Source: Fervidicella metallireducens AeB (lineage in GTDB: Bacteria; Bacillota; Clostridia; Clostridiales; Caloramatoraceae). Taken from it: DNA of 33,479 nucleotides. Below the pieces are notes generated by a model. That model did no database searches, was not told the origin of the DNA, and worked only from the letters and a program-made list of their open reading frames with translations. Shown one piece after another: positions 25,075 through 32,617 of the stretch. Within the stretch, counting starts at the first letter, position 1; the number at the start of each line of letters is the position of its first letter. Location: assembly GCF_000601455.1 (NCBI RefSeq), contig NZ_AZQP01000034.1, forward strand, positions 1 to 33,479. Direction: 5' to 3'. The translations under genes were made by a program, and so were the position numbers.

Positions 25075-26415
25075 ATGCCTTATGCAATAGATTTATTCTG
25101 TGGTGCTGGTGGGATGAGTGAAGGTATAATTCAAGCTGGTTTTCACATATTATTTTCTAGTGATATAAATGAGGATGTACAGAAAACTTATATGAATAGA
25201 CATGAACAATTAGGGTTTATTCAAAATTATAATACATATTTTCATAGAGGAGATATCAGAGAACTTAATGGTGAATTTATTTGGAATGTAATAAGACATT
25301 TAAGAATTTTTACTGATGGTGAGCAACAAGAGCCACAGGAAATAGATGCTGTTTTTGGTGGACCTCCTTGCCAAGGATTTAGTAGAGCAGGTAGAAGAGA
25401 CCCAAATGATCCACGAAATCTTTTATTTAAAGAGTATTTAAGAGTTGTTAGAGAAATAAATCCAAGGTATGTAGTTATGGAAAATGTTGAAGGGTTTAAT
25501 GATACGAAATTTTATGGATTTGAGGGAGTAACTGGCCAAGTATATGAAAATGGAAGTTTAGCACCTGAAATTTTGAGAAATGAATTTCACTTAATAGGGT
25601 ATAATACATTAGAACCTAGAGTATTAGATGCTTCTGATTACGGGGTTCCACAAAGAAGGCGAAGAGTAATATTTATAGCATATCGAAATGGGGAGATAGA
25701 ACCTAGATACCCAGAACCAATATATAATGATTATAATAGACTCACAGTATTAGATGCTATTGGTGATTTAATTAGGGATGAAAATTTAAGAGAAGTTATA
25801 AATCCTCAACTTACGGATTATCAAATAGCTTCAAGAAGGGGAAGAACACCAACTATTAATGGAAATACAATAAATAGTAATGGAAATATATATAATAATG
25901 ATATTTCGAATCATTTGCCTCTAATAGTTGAAAGATTTTCTTTGTTTAGAGAAGGAGAAGACGGAACTTTAGTAAGAAGACGCATCTTGAGCGAGGGAAT
26001 AGATATCTCAGAAAAAAGTCATTTATTAAATGAATGTTGCAACAAACTTGGCATTAGCAGAGAAGAACTTATTCAACGTTTTAGAACTGGGGAAGTTAAC
26101 GAAGAGATGTTAGACGTTATTTTAACAAGAAAATCTATAAGAACTAGGTTGAATAGAAATAGACCAGCATTGACCGTAGTAACCTTACCAGATGATTATA
26201 TATCTCCATTTGAGAATAGAGTGTTTTCGGTAAGAGAGATGGCTAGATTACAATCATTTGATGATAGCTTTATATTTTTAGGCAAAAGAACAACAGGCGG
26301 AGATAGAAGAAGAGTAGAAGTACCGCAGTATACACAGGTTGGTAATGCTGTACCACCATTATTAGCAAAAGCTATTGCTTCTGAAATAATGAAAGCTATA
26401 ACAAGAGGACTGTAG
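25075..26415 (+). CDS. DNA (cytosine-5) methyltransferase of a restriction-modification system
   Basis: A 446-aa C5-MTase that transfers methyl from SAM to cytosine in a specific DNA site. Motif I DLFCGAGGMSEG (6-17), motif IV GGPPCQGFS with catalytic C99, motif VI ENVEG (136-140), motif VIII QRRRRVIFIAYR (about 192), and C-terminal motifs IX (RPALTVVTLPDD) and X (QVGNAVPP). The target-recognition region is about 220-370; specificity cannot be read from it. Motif I begins at residue 6, so there is no N-terminal HTH for self-repression. ATG 25075 follows AAGGAGG. It converges on the endonuclease gene with a shared terminator. Confidence 0.95.
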   Translation: MPYAIDLFCGAGGMSEGIIQAGFHILFSSDINEDVQKTYMNRHEQLGFIQNYNTYFHRGDIRELNGEFIWNVIRHLRIFTDGEQQEPQEIDAVFGGPPCQGFSRAGRRDPNDPRNLLFKEYLRVVREINPRYVVMENVEGFNDTKFYGFEGVTGQVYENGSLAPEILRNEFHLIGYNTLEPRVLDASDYGVPQRRRRVIFIAYRNGEIEPRYPEPIYNDYNRLTVLDAIGDLIRDENLREVINPQLTDYQIASRRGRTPTINGNTINSNGNIYNNDISNHLPLIVERFSLFREGEDGTLVRRRILSEGIDISEKSHLLNECCNKLGISREELIQRFRTGEVNEEMLDVILTRKSIRTRLNRNRPALTVVTLPDDYISPFENRVFSVREMARLQSFDDSFIFLGKRTTGGDRRRVEVPQYTQVGNAVPPLLAKAIASEIMKAITRGL

Positions 26416-26437
26416 TTGGGAATTCAGTCCTCTTTAA
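26403..26437. terminator. Bidirectional terminator between methyltransferase and endonuclease
   Basis: Perfect 10-bp stem AAGAGGACTG (26403-26412) / CAGTCCTCTT (26425-26434). The left arm includes the last codons and its loop the stop codon of the methyltransferase. It is followed by T residues, and the A-rich left side mirrors this for the opposite direction. Confidence 0.8.
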
Positions 26438-26440
26438 AAT

Positions 26441-27376
26441 TTATAATTTAAAATAGTTATATTCATTCGATAGTTTTGGCAATTCACTATTGAGTGTTGT
26501 TAGATGATTACTAGTATGGCCACTTGCTAAATTTCTAGCCAACATTTCTTTTACGGAACTAGCTATATTTGAACGAGTAGGTCTACCCCAATAGTTTCCA
26601 CCACTGATATTTGATACTCTTTTTACACAGGTAGATGTTGCTTTGATTTTTGTAATATCTACAGTAGGAACAGTAACAAATGAATAAGTAAATCGTAAAA
26701 TATTATGAATAGAATATCCATTTCTACCGACAGTAATATTATTTCTAAAATTATTAGCAGAGTAAATCATATCCCACAGCATTGGAATCTGTGCATTATC
26801 GTTCCAGTTAGTCTTACATTGTATTATATGAATTTCTATGTTTGAAAAGTCCCTATGGGTTAATGCATCTAATACTTGAATGAGATTATATCTTGTCCCT
26901 GTTTTTGGAGCTACATTATTTCCATCAGCATCGAAAATGTTTATTAAATCTTTATCAATTATGTATTCATCTTTATGAGGAAATGTTATTGCAATTAAAT
27001 CAGATTCAGTATTAGAAACAAAGTTTGCATAATTTACAGTTATTGCATCGCTTACAGGATTAGGAATTAATTTTTTACTATGTTTTATTACTACAGTTCT
27101 TCTGCCTATTAAGCAGAGATTTAAATACCAACATACAAGAGCTTCCCAACTAGCCCCACCGCCAGATACATCACTTTGAGTTCTTCCTGCTGAACGTGTT
27201 GAAGAAAAAATATTTGATAGATTGTCACCTAAATTTAAAATTTGTCTTGCTGTTTTTGATGGTGCTAAATTTTGTATTACTGATTGCCAAGTATTCCAAT
27301 TATTACAAAAACCTCCAGCAGCAAACAAATTATTAACTGACTGTTCTCTTAAATATTCAATTATAGTTTGTGACAT
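26441..27376 (-). CDS. Probable type II restriction endonuclease (PD-(D/E)XK-like)
   Basis: A 311-aa protein from ATG 27376, directly behind AAAGGGGGGATAAT; the longer open frame to 27478 runs through the promoter. It is not a clear member of a named family. A candidate nuclease core is visible: GGGASWEALVCWYLN (72-86, E78), ESDLIAITFP with D126 (124-133), and IHIIQCKTNWND (182-193), giving D...QxK (Q186, K188) instead of the common ExK. Function is inferred from this core and from the convergent cytosine methyltransferase only 25 bp away. A variant with Q in place of E occurs in some restriction enzymes. Recognition site unknown. Confidence 0.75.
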   Translation of the reverse strand: MSQTIIEYLREQSVNNLFAAGGFCNNWNTWQSVIQNLAPSKTARQILNLGDNLSNIFSSTRSAGRTQSDVSGGGASWEALVCWYLNLCLIGRRTVVIKHSKKLIPNPVSDAITVNYANFVSNTESDLIAITFPHKDEYIIDKDLINIFDADGNNVAPKTGTRYNLIQVLDALTHRDFSNIEIHIIQCKTNWNDNAQIPMLWDMIYSANNFRNNITVGRNGYSIHNILRFTYSFVTVPTVDITKIKATSTCVKRVSNISGGNYWGRPTRSNIASSVKEMLARNLASGHTSNHLTTLNSELPKLSNEYNYFKL

Positions 27377-27407
27377 ATTATCCCCCCTTTTTTCTCGATA
27401 ATAATAT

Positions 27408-27436
27408 ATTATATCACTTAATATGATATAGGATAA
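27408..27436 (-). promoter_or_regulatory. Endonuclease promoter with operator-like palindrome
   Basis: On the minus strand: -35 TTATCC (27436-27431), 17-bp spacer, -10 TATAAT (27413-27408). The inverted repeat TATATCA (27410-27416) / TGATATA (27424-27430), 7 bp apart, fills the spacer and touches the -10, where a repressor dimer would block RNA polymerase. Confidence 0.5.
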
Positions 27437-27472
27437 GATAGATTTTTTATGTGTAATATAATGGATAATTAG

Positions 27473-27552
27473 ATGCAATTAGTATAATATACAATTTTTG
27501 CACTAAAACACAGTATAATGCAATGCGTGTATAGATTTATTACAAAATGCAA
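27473..27552. repeat. Short direct repeats between the divergent promoters
   Basis: ATGCAA occurs at 27473-27478, 27518-27523 and 27547-27552; AGTATAAT at 27481-27488 and 27512-27519, 31 bp apart (about three helical turns). They lie between the endonuclease and metalloprotease promoters and may be binding sites. In AT-rich DNA such short repeats can also arise by chance. Confidence 0.35.
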
Positions 27553-27587
27553 GTTAAAATAATATTAAAGGTATAATTTTTTATTTC

Positions 27588-27617
27588 TTGACAAGGAATA
27601 ATATGCCATATTATAAT
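27588..27617 (+). promoter_or_regulatory. Consensus SigA promoter of the ImmA-XRE operon
   Basis: TTGACA (27588-27593), 18-bp spacer, TATAAT (27612-27617), both hexamers perfect. The expected transcript starts near 27624, which excludes the GTG at 27619 as a translation start. Confidence 0.85.
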
Positions 27618-27663
27618 AGTGTTAGCAATGAAGCATACATGCATTTATGAGAGGGGTGGTAGA

Positions 27664-28452
27664 TTGATTCAATTGGATTTTAAAACTAAAAATAACGGGA
27701 CTCCTGTTCTTAAAAGAGTAGAGATAGATGATTTAGCAGAAAGAGTTTTACAGGATTATAACTTAAAGGTTCTTCAGGAGCCTTGTAGTTTAGATGTTGA
27801 GCATTTTTCAGAATGTTATGCCGGATTGGAAATGGATTATCAAGATTTAACACATAATCAATCTATATTAGGAATGACAGTATTTAATGATTGTTATATT
27901 CCTGTATATGATGCAGATAATAATAAAGCGAAAAGAATACCAGTAAATGAAGGGACTATATTAATAGACAATAGTCTTCTGAATGAAGAACAATTAAGAA
28001 GAGGCCGTTTTACCCATGCACACGAGATAGCACATTGGCTTTTACACAGACATATTTACACAATTAATAAAATGCAGATGACATTATTTGATAGTGAATC
28101 CCAAAACGAGCCGGTGATAAAATGTCGTACAACTGATATTGAAAGTACAGGGAAAAGGCAGCTTGTAACTGATGATGATTGGATTGAATGGCAGGCGGAT
28201 TATATGGCTTCAGCATTATTAATGCCTAAGAAAATCTTTACCAGATATGTAACAGCTAAATTTAAGTCAGCAGGTATGGTGAGAATGTGTTATGAAATAG
28301 GAACTGATTTTGAAAAAGATTTATGGGCAGATGTCTTAAGTCGTGAAATTGCAGATACATTTGACGTATCTTTAACAGCTGCAAAGATAAGACTTAAAAA
28401 TTTGAATTTCATTAAGGAAAAACAGGAATATAAGCAGTTTTCTATTATCTAA
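27664..28452 (+). CDS. ImmA/IrrE-type metallopeptidase
   Basis: A 262-aa cytoplasmic M78-like zinc protease. HAHEIAHWLLH at 118-128 contains the HExxH site (120-124). The third zinc-ligand region is the conserved EWQADYMASALLMPK near 180. Start taken as TTG 27664, 7 bp after GAGGGG; the GTG at 27619 lies upstream of the promoter start point, and ATG 27628 would be nearly leaderless. In mobile elements ImmA cleaves the repressor encoded next to it upon DNA damage. Here it heads an operon with the XRE regulator and an unknown protein, divergent from the endonuclease. Substrate is inferred to be the XRE protein. Confidence 0.88.
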   Translation: MIQLDFKTKNNGTPVLKRVEIDDLAERVLQDYNLKVLQEPCSLDVEHFSECYAGLEMDYQDLTHNQSILGMTVFNDCYIPVYDADNNKAKRIPVNEGTILIDNSLLNEEQLRRGRFTHAHEIAHWLLHRHIYTINKMQMTLFDSESQNEPVIKCRTTDIESTGKRQLVTDDDWIEWQADYMASALLMPKKIFTRYVTAKFKSAGMVRMCYEIGTDFEKDLWADVLSREIADTFDVSLTAAKIRLKNLNFIKEKQEYKQFSII

Positions 28453-28508
28453 GTGTTCAAAACTCAATTTTAAATAAATAATGCTGACAGTGGAAGGAGG
28501 TGTATATT

Positions 28509-28889
28509 ATGAGTAGTAAGTTTGGGGATTTTATTGCAGAAAAAAGAAAACAAAAGGATATAAGTCTAAGAAAGATGGCAGAGCTGTTAGATATCTCTCC
28601 GGCTTATTGGAGTGATATTGAAAAAGGGAGAAGAAATCCACCTAATATAAATAAGATGGAGGAAATAGCAAAAATATTAGGGCTAACACAAGAAGAAACA
28701 GATTATATGATTGATATAGCATCTGAAGATAGGGATGAAATCCCTATGGACTTACCTGATTATATCAAAGAAAGTGGTTTAGCTAGAACTGCCCTTAGAA
28801 AAGCACGTAAAATCGAAAGTGAGGGAAAAAGTGATATTACAGAAAAGGCTTGGCTTGAATTTATTAAAGCTTTAGATGAGAAAGAGTAG
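28509..28889 (+). CDS. XRE-family HTH regulator
   Basis: A 126-aa DNA-binding protein. The Cro/CI-type helix-turn-helix is at 4-62: FGDFIAEKRKQKDISLRKMA, LLDISPAYWSDIEKGRRNPP, KMEEIAKILGLTQEE. The C-terminal half has the segment DLPDYIKESGLARTALRKAR seen in XRE partners of ImmA/IrrE proteases. ATG 28509 is 8 bp after AAGGAGG; the in-frame GTG at 28500 overlaps this RBS. It is the likely repressor for the palindromes beside the restriction genes or for its own operon (inference). Confidence 0.9.
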   Translation: MSSKFGDFIAEKRKQKDISLRKMAELLDISPAYWSDIEKGRRNPPNINKMEEIAKILGLTQEETDYMIDIASEDRDEIPMDLPDYIKESGLARTALRKARKIESEGKSDITEKAWLEFIKALDEKE

Positions 28890-28903
28890 AGAGGGGGATA
28901 CTC

Positions 28904-29272
28904 ATGAATGACTATTTTAAAGGTATGATAGAAGAACAGTTTTACCAACAAATTTTTGATACCCTACAAGATGAAATAATGAATAACTATTCTGAGTATG
29001 ACTTAACATTAAGAGCTAGAGATGTAATAGAAGTTTTAGAAGCTACATTGGATAATATAGAAATACTAAGGGTCAATAACATCAAGCAAGATGATGAAGA
29101 AGTAAGTTTTGATATACTTGTTAATTGCGATATAGAAATAGGGGATTATTTTGCTAAAGAAAATATTTCAGAGTCAATACGCCAATGGTTTAAATTAAGC
29201 TGCAGTGCAGTATTAGATAATGCTTCATTAAGTGATTTTGTTATAAATGACATAGGTATTAGGGACATATAA
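28904..29272 (+). CDS. Conserved-looking protein of unknown function in the ImmA-XRE operon
   Basis: A 122-aa soluble acidic protein starting at ATG 28904 with RBS GAGAGGGGG. The N-terminal third is helical (EQFYQQIFDTLQDEIMNNYS). The remainder looks alpha/beta, with VSFDILVNCDIEIGDYFAKE and SIRQWFKLSCSAVLDNASL. No catalytic motif, signal peptide or membrane helix is visible, and no family is recognised with confidence. The 14-bp gap after the XRE gene points to co-transcription, so a role as co-regulator, inhibitor or effector of the module is possible. Confidence 0.8.
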   Translation: MNDYFKGMIEEQFYQQIFDTLQDEIMNNYSEYDLTLRARDVIEVLEATLDNIEILRVNNIKQDDEEVSFDILVNCDIEIGDYFAKENISESIRQWFKLSCSAVLDNASLSDFVINDIGIRDI

Positions 29273-29294
29273 GTGTTGTTTAGAGCCAATGAAT

Positions 29295-29350
29295 AACATC
29301 TCCCTTCAAAGGAAATACTATTTTCAGAGTAAACTTTGAAGGGAGATGTT
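29295..29350. repeat. 17-bp perfect inverted repeat before the Y1 transposase
   Basis: AACATCTCCCTTCAAAG (29295-29311) and CTTTGAAGGGAGATGTT (29334-29350), 22 bp apart, followed by TTCTT. The right arm contains GGGAG, the transposase ribosome binding site, so folding would hide it. It may also terminate the upstream operon, and resembles the 5' hairpin of IS200-type elements. Confidence 0.85.
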
Positions 29351-29355
29351 TTCTT

Positions 29356-30264
29356 ATGCCAAGGCTAGCAAGGCAAAAGAAGGAAGACGCTATTTTTCAT
29401 ATAATGGCAAGGAGTATAAGTGAAGTTGATTTGTTTAAAGATGATGAGGATAAGCTTAACTATTTATCCTTAGTTAAAAAATATCAAAAGACCTATGAAT
29501 TCAGAGTATATGGCTACTGCCTTATGGATAATCATCTTCATTTAATAATAGATGCCAACGGAGCTGACATATCAAGAATAATGCACAGCATAAATTTCTC
29601 CTACGCACAATATTTTAACCACAGACATAAAAGACATGGACATTTATTCCAAGACAGATTTAAAAGCAAAATGGTAAAGAGTGAAATATACCTCTATGCC
29701 TTATCGGCATATGTTCACAACAATCCTTGTGACATAAAAGGATATGAAAAATGCCCGGAGAAATATGAATTTTCAAGCCTTTCAATATATCTAGGTTTAA
29801 GACACGACCCCTATGAACTTGTTGATGATGGCTTTATTATGGGCATGTTCAGTAAAAATCCTAAAAAAGCCAGAGAAAGCTATATGAAATTAGTATATAA
29901 ATGTTCTGATAAGGTTTTTAAAGAGGAAGTAGAATTTTTAAATGAAGGAACAGAATACAGAAGTGAAAGAAAAATATTAATAAGAAACATTAAAACTAAA
30001 GAAATATTAGAATTTATCGCATCAAAGCTTGGAATTGAAAAAATAAAGCTACATACAAAACACTGTAGAGAAATAGTAGAAGCAAAGGCACTGGCTGTAC
30101 TTTTAATGAGAAGCCTTTGCAACTTAAAATGCAGTGAAATCTGCCGCGTTCTGGGAAACATAACCCAAAGCAGAGTTTCAAAGCTCAGCAGCCTTGGGGT
30201 AAGGCTTTTAGATGATGAGAAATATAAAAATATTACATATGAGTTTATGGAACAGTATGCTTAA
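29356..30264 (+). CDS. REP-associated tyrosine transposase (RAYT), IS200-like Y1 family
   Basis: A 302-aa HUH single-strand transposase. Residues 1-150 form the Y1 domain: ARQKKEDAIFHIMARSISEVDLF, the HUH motif MDNHLHLII (H60, H62), and catalytic Y119 in LYALSAYVHNNP (patterns). The C-terminal part (about 215-300) has a DnaA-C/HTH-like segment: EAKALAVLLMRSLCNLKCSE and ITQSRVSKLSSLGVRLL. ATG 29356 is preceded by GGGAG within a 17-bp inverted repeat. RAYTs act on small palindromic elements rather than themselves. No downstream copy of the repeat is seen after the gene. The frame is intact, so the enzyme may be active. Confidence 0.92.
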   Translation: MPRLARQKKEDAIFHIMARSISEVDLFKDDEDKLNYLSLVKKYQKTYEFRVYGYCLMDNHLHLIIDANGADISRIMHSINFSYAQYFNHRHKRHGHLFQDRFKSKMVKSEIYLYALSAYVHNNPCDIKGYEKCPEKYEFSSLSIYLGLRHDPYELVDDGFIMGMFSKNPKKARESYMKLVYKCSDKVFKEEVEFLNEGTEYRSERKILIRNIKTKEILEFIASKLGIEKIKLHTKHCREIVEAKALAVLLMRSLCNLKCSEICRVLGNITQSRVSKLSSLGVRLLDDEKYKNITYEFMEQYA

Positions 30265-30388
30265 TTTTTAAAAAGGCAATTTAATAAGTTTATTTTAAAA
30301 AGTCAAAGAGATAAATGCTTTTATAAAGCATAAAGATTGGACAAGTATAGTGATAATTGAGAAAAAAGAGTAAATAAAGTTATATTAA

Positions 30389-30654
30389 ATTCGAAAATTA
30401 CAAAGCTTTTATTTAAATAAAGTGAAATATGGTGATATTAAAAAACACATTTGGCTAAGCAATTACAGTAAATATATGTCCCATATGGTACCATATGGTA
30501 TATCGAACCTTTAGCAAGGCCACAAACAGAAGTTAATGAAACTCTTTATAGAGTTATGGCAGGTTATTACTCAGTACGGGAAAATGCTGAAAAGCAAATA
30601 CAAAAGCTTAAGGCGGCAGGCTTTGATGCTACAATTATGATTTTTAATAAGTAA
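30389..30654 (+). pseudogene. Remnant of a phage-type endolysin (GH25-like end plus SPOR domain)
   Basis: Two short frames overlap near 30472-30515. The first (30389 on) reads SFYLNKVKYGDIKKHIWLSN and resembles the end of a GH25 lysozyme (SFY-N, iWlaNYs). The second (30472-30654) reads ETLYRVMAGYYSVRENAEKQ, then IQKLKAAGFDATIMIFNK, a SPOR peptidoglycan-binding repeat. There is no start codon or RBS, and most of the catalytic domain is missing. In clostridial prophages a lysin precedes the recombinase module, so this is probably the decayed end of a prophage lysis cassette. The GH25 assignment is weaker than the SPOR one. Confidence 0.6.
30481..30498. repeat. Perfect 18-bp palindrome
   Basis: CCATATGG-TA-CCATATGG is fully self-complementary and is also a 10-bp tandem repeat (CCATATGGTA twice, 30481-30500). 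It lies at the frame break of the endolysin remnant, so it could be a recombination scar or site, or a by-product of repeat slippage. Confidence 0.7.
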
Positions 30655-30656
30655 CA

Positions 30657-30687
30657 GTTACTCATATAGGGAGTAGCGGTTTTTATT
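30657..30687 (+). terminator. Terminator after the endolysin remnant
   Basis: GTTACTC (30657-30663) / GAGTAGC (30671-30677) with one G-U pair, then GGTTTTTATTTT. Confidence 0.78.
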
Positions 30688-30703
30688 TTGAGGAGGACAT
30701 GAA

Positions 30704-30841
30704 ATGCAGGCAAAAGAAATAACTAGTGTACCATATTTAATAAGCAGGTCTATTTTAAAAGAGCTTCTTGAAGATGGACTTATGACTGAAGAAGAGTTTT
30801 CAAAGATAGATGCTGAAAATAAAAAGACCTTTAATAAATAG
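30704..30841 (+). CDS. Small SHOCT-like protein of the recombinase module
   Basis: A 45-aa protein from ATG 30704, 7 bp after AGGAGG, ending at TAG 30839-30841. ILKELLEDGLMTEEEFSKID (18-37) fits the SHOCT pattern (leucine-rich helix, D-G-hydrophobic-T-x-E-E-F). Similar small proteins lie beside recombinase genes in clostridial prophages, as I recall, and may modulate recombination or DNA binding. It has its own RBS and terminator. Molecular function is unknown. Confidence 0.72.
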   Translation: MQAKEITSVPYLISRSILKELLEDGLMTEEEFSKIDAENKKTFNK

Positions 30842-30845
30842 ATTT

Positions 30846-30884
30846 AGGGCTTGAGGTAGCAATACTTCAGGCCCTTACTTTTTT
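30846..30884 (+). terminator. Terminator after the SHOCT-like gene
   Basis: AGGGCTTGAGG (30846-30856) / CTTCAGGCCCT (30865-30875), 11 pairs including two G-U, followed by TACTTTTTT. Confidence 0.86.
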
Positions 30885-30977
30885 AGTATTTTTTATATGT
30901 TCCCACAGAACAATTAACTTGATGTAAGGCAGTGGTAGAGGTAACATGTGACTACCCTGAAGAGAGGAGGATTTTAA

Positions 30978-32605
30978 GTGAAGAAAATAACTACGATAGC
31001 AGTAAAAAATAAGGGTGATATAGATGATAAAAAGCTAGAAAAGACAAGGGTTTGTGCTTATTGGAGGGTAAGTACAGATAGCTTAAAGCAAGCAGAGTCC
31101 TTTGAAATGCAGACTATTTTTTATGAGGACTATATTAAAAAGAAGATAGAGTGGGAGTTTGCAGGGATATACGCAGATCAGGGTACAACGGGAACAAAAA
31201 CAGATAAAAGGCTTCAGTTTAAAAAGATGATCAAGGACTGCGAGCTTGGAAAGATAGATTTAATAATAACAAAATCAATATCAAGATTTGCAAGAAATAC
31301 AGCTGATTGCTTAGAAGCAGTAAGGTACTTAAGAAGTCTTAATGTTGGAGTTTATTTTGAGAGGGAAAATATAAATACTTACGGAGCTGATAGTGAACTT
31401 ATACTCAGCTTTTTAAGCTCTATTGCACAGGATGAAGCAAGGAGTATGTCAGAAAACGTAAGATGGTCCTTCCAGAAGAAGTTTAAGGAAGGAAAGATAC
31501 AGATTAATACAAAAAGATTTCTTGGATATGACCTTTTAGAGGATGGAAAGCTTGTAGTAAATCCAGAGGAAGCAAAAATAGTAAAGAGAATCTTTAGTGA
31601 ATACTTAGAGGGCAAAAGTTTAAATGATATTAAGTATGGACTTGAAAAAGATAAGATAAAAACAGCTACAGGAGCTTATACTTGGTATGGCAGTGCAAAA
31701 AAGGTATCCTAAGCAATGAAAAATACTACGGTGATTTAATTCTCCAGAAAACTTATACTGTGGATTTTCTGAACAGTAAAAAGAGAAAGAACAAGGGGGA
31801 GATTCCACAGTATATTGTTGAAGGACATCATGAAGCAATTGTATCTAAAGAAGATTTTTTAAAGGTACAAGCCATGATGAGTGAGAGGGCGGCACAGTTT
31901 GGAAATGTTCCAGAAATAAGACACAAATATAATCAGCGATATGCCTTTAGTGGAAAGCTTATATGTGGTAACTGCGGAGCTACTTTAAAAAGAAGATTGT
32001 GGAACAGCAAAGCTAAATCAAAACAAGTAGTATGGTTATGCAAAACATATATTAATGAAGGAAAAAGCTCCTGTAATATGAAGGCATTAGATGATATAAC
32101 ACTAAAGGCTGTATTTGTAAGGGTATTCAATAGGCTATATGAATACAAAGAAGATTTTGCAAAAGCTTTTACTGACAATATAGAGAAGGTTCTAAAGCAA
32201 GGTGCAAAATGTGAGGATGCTTTTAAGCTTGATAGAGATATTTCAAATATAAATGAAGAAATAAAAAGCCTTGTGAGGCAGCAGATAAAAGGTGAATTAA
32301 GAGAAGATGAATTTGATAAGAAATATATAGTTCTTAAGAAAATGCTTGAAGATTTACAAGTAAGAAAAGAAGCCCTAAATATTGATAGCAACAAGTATGA
32401 TGAAATTTTAAAGAGAACTGCAGAAATTAAAAGAATAATCAATTTGAGAGAAATTGCTCTTGCAGAGTTTGATGATGATATATTTGAAGGATTAATTGAA
32501 AAGGTGGTTGTTATAACACCAACACATTTAGAGTTTCATCTTAAAAATGGGATGAAGGTGGAAGAAGAATTTATAAAGAAGAGAGGCATTAATGGCCTTC
32601 AGTAG
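30978..32605 (+). pseudogene. Large serine recombinase, split at a -1 slippery site
   Basis: Large serine recombinases integrate or excise mobile elements. GTG 30978 follows GAGGAGG. Frame 1 (30978-31712) holds the resolvase domain: CAYWRVSTD with catalytic S32, [21 protein letters not shown], and the start of the recombinase domain (RFLGYD). Frame 2 (in frame from 31697 to 32605) continues with GILSNEKYYGDLILQKTYT, the zinc ribbon CGNCGATLKRR...C and a C-terminal coiled coil. The junction is GCA AAA AAG: a -1 shift on A AAA AAG (31697-31703) gives a continuous 542-aa protein that aligns without gap to the next recombinase. Either a one-base loss from a seven-A run or programmed frameshifting explains it. 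Confidence 0.88.
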
Positions 32606-32617
32606 AGGAGGAGAGTT

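Larger units (their letters stand above)
30265..30703. other. Intergenic stretch with decayed lysin and hairpins
   Basis: Between the transposase and the SHOCT-like gene. It contains the hairpin ATGCTTT/AAAGCAT (30315-30331), a decayed endolysin (30389-30654), the palindrome at 30481-30498 and a terminator. No intact gene is seen. Confidence 0.6.

Noticed and set aside
27377-27478. N-terminal extension of the endonuclease starting at 27478
   Set aside because: The stretch contains the promoter and operator-like palindrome, and a strong RBS (GGGGGGATAAT) precedes the ATG at 27376.
27473-27552. CRISPR-like or iteron array from the ATGCAA repeats
   Set aside because: The repeats are only six bases, unevenly spaced and few; kept only as a low-confidence repeat.
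31682-32605. Separate 307-aa gene starting at ATG 31682
   Set aside because: It has no RBS and begins inside the recombinase domain; it is the frame-shifted second half of the preceding recombinase.
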